DNA of 64,000 nucleotides from Cerioporus squamosus (taxonomy: Eukaryota; Basidiomycota; Agaricomycetes; Polyporales; Polyporaceae). Under the pieces are notes generated by a model. The model was not told the DNA's origin, searched no databases, and worked only from the letters and a program-made list of their open reading frames with translations. The position numbers were made by a program, and so were the translations under genes. The stretch is from contig JABYQS010000062.1 of the NCBI GenBank assembly GCA_022592435.1, forward strand, positions 124,001 through 188,000, in the 5' to 3' direction. Positions 56,340 through 64,000 of the stretch are shown piece after piece (position 1 is the first letter of the stretch; each line of letters begins with the position of its first letter).

Positions 56340-58732
56340 TCAAGCCTGGTTGAATGCACACTCAAAACTACTGGCACTATTCGGGTCTCCGCCGAGGTAT
56401 CTCAGGTTGTTAGGGTACTGCAGGGCCTCGTGAGTGACATGCTTCGACTCTGTGGGCAACAGCATACGCACTGTGCAAAGTGGGCGGGTGAAGCCGACCC
56501 CGTTCGCGACGTCGTTGTCGTTGTAGTAGACTGCGGTGAGGTTATCTGGCGCGACACCTTCTTCGACCCAGCGCACGATCGCGGCGAGGATGTTGTGCTC
56601 GGCATCGAAGGAGAGCGGCGGGCTGTTGTTGGACGCCTGCTCGACTGAGCCGAACGCGTTCGCTGCGAGTCCTCCCTGAAGTAACGTCAACGAACGGTCA
56701 GGGAAGAGCCAGACGAAGGTGGATGCCTACATGACTAGCGAAGAGGAAGTGGGTAAGATGATGGTTCGACGATGACGAGGTCGCCCTTGCTCACCAGTGG
56801 TTCATGCCCGGGATGGAGAAGAGGCGATAGGAGTCGTTGATGTCCAGTTGAGTATTTGCGCGAAGGAATTGGTGGACGGTCTCGTAGTAGTGGATTGCGT
56901 TGCCAGGGCTGATAAGCTCGTCCGCCCATCCGAAGTATTGGATCAACTTTCCATTGTGCTCGGATCCTACGAATGCAGTGATGTTCGGGTTGATGGCCTG
57001 GGCGTATGGATGCGTCAGGATGTGCACTGAGGGCCAGACGCGGTACTCACATTGGCCTGGCCGGGATCTAGCTTGTCAGTGAGGGCTAGCAGAGTGGCAT
57101 TGTAGTCATGGATTTCCCATGCCGTGTCGCTATGTGCCCGTAATGTGTTAGTTTGTGTGGGCACAGTGAGACCATCGCGTACTTGGTGACCATGAACTGG
57201 AAGTAAGCACGTCCGATCTTGAACTGTGTTTTCCCCACGAGACCGCTGTAGTAGCGAGCCTCGCCTCCGGGATAGTATCCTCCGAAGACGTACGTCTGGT
57301 CAGCCTCGTAGTAGTCCGCGTATATCCGATGCAGGGCGCTGATCTGGTCCGCAGTCAGGCAAGTCGAAGCGTCTTGGCCTGGGCGGCAGGTCAACGTTTC
57401 AGGCCGGAAGCTAGGAGTCCGTGAGGACCGCAGTAAGTGCCAAGCGACCTCACTGATAGACTATAGTCCCACCTGCATGTACGAGGATCGTTGATGATTC
57501 CATCAGCGAGCTGTGGTGTGGAATACGTGAGAACACCAGGAAAAAGTACTATAATCGTACGCAAGTGACGCACGCCATCGTACTCGTCGCACTGCCTCAT
57601 GACCTCAGGAGCGAGTACATTTTGCCACATGTCTTCTGTCATGAAGTGCGGAGAGGTCGAGGGCTGTGTGTTGAGATTCATGTGGATGGACCATGCTTGC
57701 AAATGCGTCCACCAATTCGCGGGAGAGCCGACCACCTGAGCATACCGTGTGAGGTCACCCCAGCATTCCGGCACGGATATCATTAGCACAACGCAGGTGA
57801 CGTACCACTCCGTCAAAATCTTCAGGAAAGTCCTGCACCTCCTTCAGGCTGGACAAAGTTGGTTAGCCATCACCACGCGCATCGTCCAGCATCCGATAAC
57901 AGACCCTTGTCGTCCACCTGGTGCGAACACGAGACTGTCAGTCACAACGAGGCCGACGAGGAGTGATGCGCCCACTCACCACTGGAGCAGCCGAGGTAGT
58001 ATGACTTGTTCGCTGGGGTCTCGTAGTACTGCTTCACGACCTCCTTGCCGGCAAGCACACTGAGGTGTACCGCCCGGTATCCCCAGTCAACGATAGCATT
58101 CTGCACCCGAGCACAATGGTGAGCGGCCCGCCCGGCAGTCTGTTAATATCCGTGTTGCAGGCCATGTACTTACGTCGTTGTGGGGTCCAGCCCATGCGCC
58201 GTCATTCGTTCCGCCGTCGTGACCGGTATTGGTGGATATTCCTGCAACTAGGCCGCCTGCACGTTAGCACGCAGCGGCGTACTGGCCGCGCTATATGCGA
58301 TGACGTACAGCCTTGTGGGACCGCAACATGTCCGAGCTCGGTGACCGTCACTGTCGAAGAGACCTCAGTTGAAGCACTGCACAACAGGTGGGGGTTCGAC
58401 CTACCGCCTCCCGCCATCCCCCCGTTGCCGACTGTGAGCACTCGACCATTCCAGTCGTCGGGCAGCCAGACTTCAGTGAGCGCAAAAGATTCTGCAGTGG
58501 CATTCGTGGTGATCACGAGTTCCACGCGGCAGAAGGCAGGCAGATTCGACTCGTCGATGCTGGAGTAGGCGTTTGAGACGTTGACGAGGGTGTTGGCAGC
58601 ATAGTAGGTGGCAGCAGTAAGGTTGACGTTGGGAACATTGGCGAGGGTGAAGCTGCTACATGTGGACTCGGATCCACCGGCTGCGGCGACCCCTAGGGTG
58701 AGACCTAGCAGAGCGAAGAGAGATGAGTGCAT
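56340..58732 (-). CDS. Secreted tannase/feruloyl esterase family enzyme
   Basis: Carbohydrate- or phenolic-ester hydrolase of the tannase/feruloyl esterase family, typical of plant-degrading fungi. The N-terminus MHSSLFALLGLTLGVAAAGG is a signal peptide. Then come CRVELVITTN, the EVWLPDDWNGRVLTVGNGGM segment and the HDGGTNDGAWAG segment. The nucleophile motif GCSSGGRQG is split by an intron (YYLGCSSG then GRQG) and followed by LKEVQDFPEDFDGV. The acid and base are expected in YFGWADELISPGNAIHYYE (Asp) and FSIPGMNHC (His); their neighbouring Cys residues would form the family's disulfide linking Ser and His partners. A final exon ends at ASSFECAFNQA. Many short introns, roughly eight to ten. 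Substrate (gallate, ferulate or other esters) cannot be told. Confidence 0.88.
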
Positions 58733-60827
58733 TTCGAAGAGTGAATGTGCACGACAGACCTCATTGCCCTACTGCCCAATTTATGTCCCAAGCCTGTGGA
58801 TCAGGGCCGGACGTATCGGCCGCTCTTGTGCAGACTGCGCAGATTGGGCGCAGATGAGAATGCACAACGCGGTACTCCCAGGTACTCGTGACGCCGTCCC
58901 AGTTATCTCCGTCAACGGATGTACCTGTTGGAAGCGGCGTAGACCAACGCATGTAGATTCTGTCTGACATGTGATGAACACATCGGGGGACACGTGTGGC
59001 GGGACAGGGACATGGTGCGTATGGCTCCCGGGCATCCCATAGAGAGGGCGAGAGGAAAGGCTTCCTCAATGGAGATTGCAGCTGTAAGAATCGAGATGAG
59101 CCGGCACGTCAGGCATTCCACGGAGGTACTTACTGTGTCCGCCATCTATGGTGCCTGGTAGTGGCATGGCCGTGTCAACGGTCCACTGAACACGATTTGC
59201 ATCTGGACCAATAGGGGGGCAGGTTACCTGAAAGGCCGGTCTTCCATCTGGAGGCTAATGGACATTCACCGGGGCCCTCATGACCGAAGTGAAACTACGA
59301 CAATCGTGGATGAGCCACACTGATGATTCGACTTGTAGCTCAACACCTCAAAATGCACACTCGAATTTGGGACGGGGGCGAGGTCCCGTAAAGACGATAA
59401 TTCTGAAGCGACGACATGGGCGGATCGACTACGGACACATGAGTACTCACAGCAGAGATCCCTTGGGTTGCGACAGCAGCACTATAAGCGAAGGTCAGCA
59501 ACAGTCTGGCAGGAGGTTCTCGAAATGAGGTTCAGAAAATGGTATTATCATTCAATGCCGGAGCTCAGCAACAGCTTCTAGTTGATAATGTTTATGGTAA
59601 CTCATCCGCATCGCCGCCGTCCCTGCCATGTAGGAGGAAACAAAGTACTCACCACACGGGCCCTCTCATTGGCAGCGATACGACGTAAGATTGAGGACAT
59701 GTTTGTTGTGCCACCTGTCAATGAATGTCAGCGAACATTCAATGCGCAGGTTTGAGTTTGAAGATCAGAAGGGGTTGCCCGAAGAATTGAGCTGTGGCGG
59801 GCAGTTTCGGCAGCGATAGTACGAAGACCGTCGTGATAATAGCATCATATGATGGGGGTAGGGGCAGCGACTTACCGAGACACTCGAACCGTCTCCCGGT
59901 GCGATGTATTGAGAGTGCAAGCACAGCCTGTGAACGAACAAGTCAACATCTCGGTATAGAGATATGGGAGAGAAGCTCAGAGTTTTTAAAAAACAGCCTT
60001 GGAATTGTCGTCACAAACCCACGACGTCCGTAGACTCGTGGTCAGGCGGTAACTCCATATATTACATCGTGGCTTAGGCGGAAGGGGATGAACACTTACC
60101 GAACAGGGTCGCCCGACAACGTCACCTAGAGAGAGTGAGACTGGGTGAACAGATGGCCGTCAGTAAACCGGACGAGCCAAAACGAGTCGAGTAGAAGAGT
60201 AAGATCAGTGGATTGACAGATAAATGTAAAGCATCGAGCCGATAGCTCTCAGATACTCTAGTTTGAATGGTTTGAATTCATCGCTTCGCGATTGTAACAA
60301 AGGGAAGGTGGTGAACGGGAGACACACTCACCTCACCGACATCAGATGCGTAGCATCCTCACTAGCATGGTCACACACAGTCCCGCGGAGATGGTATGCG
60401 AAGTGACTTGCTCATCTGTGGGACAACGACAGTCAGTCATTCTGCACTACGAACACGTAGGAACCGATCAGTGTAACTATGACAAGATTCCATAGCATCG
60501 TGAATGCCGCTTGGTATAGCGACACCACTCGAGGTAAACGATAGATATCATCGCGTCGAAGGGGTGAACAAGCATGAAGAGACTCACCATGATACCTGAG
60601 CTCGCCGTCGTGGACGAGCAGGAAGTCGCATGAAAATCAACGGACGCGTTTTCAGCGCGTCACTTTAGGGCCGGTGCTTCGGCTCGTGACTAACGGAAGA
60701 TTGACGCTTGCTCTACATAGATCTTATCTTATCTTACCATGTCCTCGCGCTGCTCGTCATCGTCATCGGCCGAACCGACCTCAATATATTGTTGCAACCC
60801 ATCCTCTTGCATACCCAAGCCTCCGCA
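58733..60827. other. 2.1-kb intergenic region, nothing recognised
   Basis: Between the divergent tannase and ABHD11-like genes. Frames are short and broken; compositional and splice evidence for a gene is lacking. It contains the two promoters. It is the largest gene-free gap in the conserved half and could hide a non-coding RNA. Confidence 0.45.
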
Positions 60828-62173
60828 ATGGTCTCTAGTCGCATGTTTTCACCCGCTTCAATCTTACGACGCCCACTGAGGCTGCCATTGACAAGAACGG
60901 CCCTCCTACAGGCGCGAGCTGCGTCTACATCCATATCCCCGGTCGAGTTACATTTCGACAAGGTCGTCCCTCCGGATGGCAACGAGACGGAGAAGCCACT
61001 AGTCATCCTACATGGTCTTTTGTGCGCTCTTTTCTTTCTTACTAGAAGCCTTGTGACGAATGTTGTACAGCGGGATGAAACGGAACTGGGGTTCGCTCTC
61101 CAAAGCTTTCGTGAAGGACCTTGGGCGACCCGTGTACGCTCTCGTATGTTACTCATCTACTCTACATATGCTGTTTTTCTCAATTTGAACGAGGCCTTAG
61201 GACCTTCGTAACCACGGAACATCTCCTCATGCGCAACCCCACACATATCCGGCCATGGCTGCGGACGTCCTCCACTTCTGCAAGGCACATAAACTGCATG
61301 ACGTTTCCCTCCTTGGACATTCAATGTGCGTCCACAATGATGATGACGACGCGACGCAACCTGCTCATACGTGGCAGGGGAGGAAAAGTTGCGATGACAG
61401 TCGCGCTTTCTCCCGACCTCCCGTCCGACCTGCTTTCACACCTCATCGTTGCCGATATCGCTCCCTCGCGAGGCCCGCTCTCCGCAGAGTTCACAGGGTA
61501 CATTGAGGCGATGAGGAAGATTGAGGAGAGCAATGTCAAGACGCGTCAGGAGGCCGACCGCGTCCTCAAGCCATATGAACAGGTCCGCCCCCGCCTTCCT
61601 TCCTACGCCATGGTCGGACGCGTCGATGTTCATCGTTCTCCGTGATCTTGTGCAGGACGCTATGACGCGTGCGTTCTTGCTCATGAACCTAGATCACGGA
61701 ACAGCGCGTCACCACCAACCGCTGAAGTTCCGCATACCCATCGGGCTGCTCGGTGAAGCCATACCGGAGATCGGCGGCTTTCCGTGGGCCCCCGGTGAGC
61801 GGACGTTCGAAGGACCGACGTTGTTCATCAAGGGTTCCAAGAGCAAGTTCGTACACCCCACAATGCCATCTGCTTAGCACAAGGATGTAGCTGACCTGCT
61901 TGACGTAGGTACATTAACAGGCACAACATAGATACTGCGAAGGCTTTCTTCCCGAATATGGTGCTGGAGGAGCTGGATGCGGGACACTGGGGTGAGTGAG
62001 ATACTCTCCATATGCTGTCCCACGCTGACCTGTTTGTTGCGTTCACGCCATGTAGTACATTCGGAACGGTACGCGCCTTCTAGTTCAGTCTCAACTGTTA
62101 CACCACTCACATTAACCTTGTCAGTCCAAACGAGTTTAAGGCATTAGTCACGAACTTCATTAAGAGCCACTAA
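60828..62173 (+). CDS. ABHD11/Imo32-like mitochondrial alpha/beta hydrolase
   Basis: Serine hydrolase related to human ABHD11 and yeast Imo32. The N-terminus (MVSSRMFSPASILRRPLRL, Arg-rich, no acids) is a mitochondrial targeting signal. It continues with PLVILHGLFGMKRNWGSLSK and then YALDLRNHGTSPHA. The nucleophile elbow is GHSMGGKVAMT, with an intron inside the Met codon. VADIAPSRGPLS follows, and the lid helices come next. The final catalytic His is in ELDAGHW, directly before a 13-nt microexon (62056-62068) encoding most of VHSER. The last exon PNEFKALVTNFIKSH ends at 62173. ABHD11 relatives influence the 2-oxoglutarate dehydrogenase complex; that is family knowledge and untested here. Confidence 0.88.
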
Positions 62174-62324
62174 ACAACACGTAGATCACATATACATCAC
62201 TATCATAGAGCATGTAGACTGATACATTATTGCGCCAAATATCCCAGCGTCCCTTGCAGATGACCCCAGACGTCGACAGCCCCAGGTAACCCAAATGAAA
62301 GAAAGAGATGCGAGAAAGCGAAGT

Positions 62325-63881
62325 TCACAAAGCATAAGCGCAGATGGACGACTCCCGCTGCACGATGCTCTCCAACGACAGACGACTCGCTGCAGACGGA
62401 CTGGCCGACAGCAGCTCAAGGATGTCTTCGACCTTCCGGGAGACAAGCTGCGGCTCGTCCTGGGGTTCGGGAGAGTCCAGCGCGAAAGCGGGAATGCTGT
62501 CCACGCTCGGGAGCACCAGCGCCGGCCCAGTCGTACTAGCGTTGGCCGCGAGAGAATCCTCAGACCCAGATTCCAAAGTCGCTGTCGCCGAGTCGTCCGC
62601 GACCTGGCCGTCTTCGAGCACGGCGACCGCCCCAAGAAGCGAACCGATGCCGTGCAGCTGCAGCACCTGTGAAGGTGACTTCGCACGTCCTTGTCCCGCA
62701 TGATCCCGAGCAGGCGCGTCCGTGTCGGTGGAGGGGCGCCTCGCAAAGGCTTTCGGACCGAACGGGAATGTATTCGAGCGCGAATGCGTCATGGGCCGTC
62801 GTGGTGGATGAGATACGCGCCGCGCAAGGTGCTGCGGCAGGTACAGCGGACGGAGCTTCGGTCCTGTGGGTGGGACGATCGATTCCGTCTGTGCGAGCTT
62901 CTGGGCTAGGAGCAGCGGACGGAGGCTTGATTTGGGCGGCGCGCTGGGGGTCACGGGAGTAGGCGGAGGTGCTGCAGGGAGCGTGGATTGCCCTTGAGGT
63001 GCGACTGTAGGTGCAGATGGACGGGCTATGGCTTGTTGCGGAAGGACCTGGGACGGGACGCCTGTTGTGGGTGCCGGAGGGCCGATGTCGGAGACGCCAA
63101 TGTAGAGACGCGCCTTGCCGTGCTTTGGACACTTCTCGGTGTAGTAGTGCGTCCCGTCCGATATTGGGAGGGTGCTGTAGACTGAGAAGTCGTAGATGTC
63201 CGGGTGTGGGACCGGAGATGCATCGAAGAGATAAGAGTCCTCGTAGAAGGAGGCTGACACTCGGCCGAACGGGTCCTCGACGTAGTCTCGGAGAGAAGGG
63301 GTCTCGGGCAACGGGTCTGGGTCCGGACGAGAGGACAGACGCATGAAGCCAACAATCCGTTGCGCGAATCCGGCAGCAGTGTCAGGGATGTCGGGAGAGA
63401 GCAACTTCATCTTGGACCCTGGGAGGCTGGACATGCTCGCATTCCGCGGCTTGGGCTTCAATGCGGGGAGCTTCTGAATGCCGCGCCGTGAGGCTATCGT
63501 GCTGGATACGACGTCCAGTTCCGGCAGGTGTGCCATTGGGGTGCCATCGGAGAAAGAGATGCCCCTGGGCGAGGAAGAGAGCGCAACATCACTGGTACAT
63601 GTGAGAGAAGATGGTGTATGAACAGATGAAGGAGTGAGAGTGAGCGAAGAGCAACTAGCAGAGGAGTAGATAAGACTAGGAGGAGAGCAGCGACAGTGGG
63701 AGCAGTTGTGAGGACAGCATATGGAGTCGTCCTCGGGGTTGTACTCTTCGAGGTCGACTGGGAGGCGGATGACGTCTGGCGCGGTCGTCTTGCTGCGTCT
63801 GTCGCTGTGGCGGTCTGGCCAAGTCTCTGTTGGCGGATCGCGCTTGAGCAACTGGGCGACAGCAGCAAGGACACCGGTCAT
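62325..63881 (-). CDS. Unrecognised Ser/Pro-rich protein (518 aa)
   Basis: One uninterrupted frame from MTGVLAAVAQLLKRD to ICAYAL. A short hydrophobic start is followed by a Cys/His cluster (CCPHNCSHCRC, about residues 55-65) that might bind metal. Then come long disordered Ser/Pro stretches and a central part with some order (DTAAGFAQRIVGFMRLSS; LRDYVEDPFGRVSASFYEDS; DGTHYYTEKCPKHGKARLYI). A second short Cys-Pro-Lys-His (CPKH) is of interest. The C-terminal helix KVEDILELLSASPSAASRL looks conserved-like. No enzymatic motif. It converges with the ABHD11-like gene over about 150 bp. Probably a regulatory or scaffold protein, but that is a guess. Confidence 0.75.
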   Translation of the reverse strand: MTGVLAAVAQLLKRDPPTETWPDRHSDRRSKTTAPDVIRLPVDLEEYNPEDDSICCPHNCSHCRCSPPSLIYSSASCSSLTLTPSSVHTPSSLTCTSDVALSSSPRGISFSDGTPMAHLPELDVVSSTIASRRGIQKLPALKPKPRNASMSSLPGSKMKLLSPDIPDTAAGFAQRIVGFMRLSSRPDPDPLPETPSLRDYVEDPFGRVSASFYEDSYLFDASPVPHPDIYDFSVYSTLPISDGTHYYTEKCPKHGKARLYIGVSDIGPPAPTTGVPSQVLPQQAIARPSAPTVAPQGQSTLPAAPPPTPVTPSAPPKSSLRPLLLAQKLAQTESIVPPTGPKLRPLYLPQHLARRVSHPPRRPMTHSRSNTFPFGPKAFARRPSTDTDAPARDHAGQGRAKSPSQVLQLHGIGSLLGAVAVLEDGQVADDSATATLESGSEDSLAANASTTGPALVLPSVDSIPAFALDSPEPQDEPQLVSRKVEDILELLSASPSAASRLSLESIVQRESSICAYAL

Positions 63882-64000
63882 CTTGATAGCGAAAGCAGGG
63901 GAGATGTTGCAATGGGAGGCGAGGGAGTTGAGACGTCAACCCGGATATTCGAGAGCTCGCCGGTTTATAGGACGGAGGCTGACCACGCCTGGCCGGAGGA

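Noticed and set aside
58733..60827. Possible exons in the 2.1-kb gap
   Set aside because: Open pieces are under 85 codons, with no consistent splice phases or motifs.
1..64000. CRISPR arrays, bacterial operons, tRNA or rRNA genes
   Set aside because: No spaced direct repeats, no cloverleaf-like sequence and no rRNA segments were recognised; the intron structure is eukaryotic.

Overview
The window reads as nuclear DNA of a filamentous basidiomycete, most likely an agaricomycete (mushroom or polypore group). Genes have several short introns of about 50-70 bp with GT-AG borders. GC is moderate to high. Typical fungal core genes (TPS1, a clamp-loader subunit, a DSS1-type RNB exonuclease, a Bsd2/Ndfip-like adaptor) sit beside hAT and KDZ DNA transposons and agaricomycete-type orphan genes. 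No rRNA, tRNA or CRISPR was recognised.

There are two halves. Positions 1 to about 33,000 are accessory and mobile. A 7,055-bp unit (378-7432) is repeated directly head to tail (7433-14487) with one base difference noticed. Each unit holds a complete 6,746-bp hAT transposon with matching terminal inverted repeats. Each transposon carries an intact 11-exon, 907-aa transposase on the minus strand and a divergent 400-aa acidic protein on the plus strand. The outer ends of the pair are flanked by the 8-bp target duplication GTCGTACA, while the inner junction is not. The insertion lies in the promoter of a small minus-strand gene cut by the window start. The other flank holds a dead fragment of a TOM1/HUWE1-type E3 ligase. 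Next comes a 482-bp solo LTR with a perfect 5-bp target duplication and three heat-shock-element-like dyads. A block of four unrecognised minus-strand genes follows (15,681-21,541), at least two with fully consistent splice models. Then comes a KDZ (Kyakuja-Dileera-Zisupton) transposase on the plus strand (about 23.8-28.4 kb) with broken reading frames. Eroded, gene-poor DNA runs to about 33 kb.

Positions 33,182 to 63,881 are a conventional gene-dense core: an alpha/beta hydrolase, a bHLH factor, Rfc5, TPS1, a zinc-type alcohol dehydrogenase, a mitochondrial RNB exonuclease, a zinc-finger nucleolar-type protein, an STK16/Env7-like kinase, a C3HC zinc-finger (Rsm1/NIPA-like) protein, a Bsd2/Ndfip-like membrane adaptor, a secreted tannase/feruloyl esterase, an ABHD11-like mitochondrial hydrolase and a Ser/Pro-rich orphan. 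Several neighbours are divergent over about 340 bp or convergent over 150-450 bp. No functional pathway unites these core genes.

Gene models were built by hand from frame and splice signals. Where exon phases were summed and agree I say so; other boundaries are approximate.
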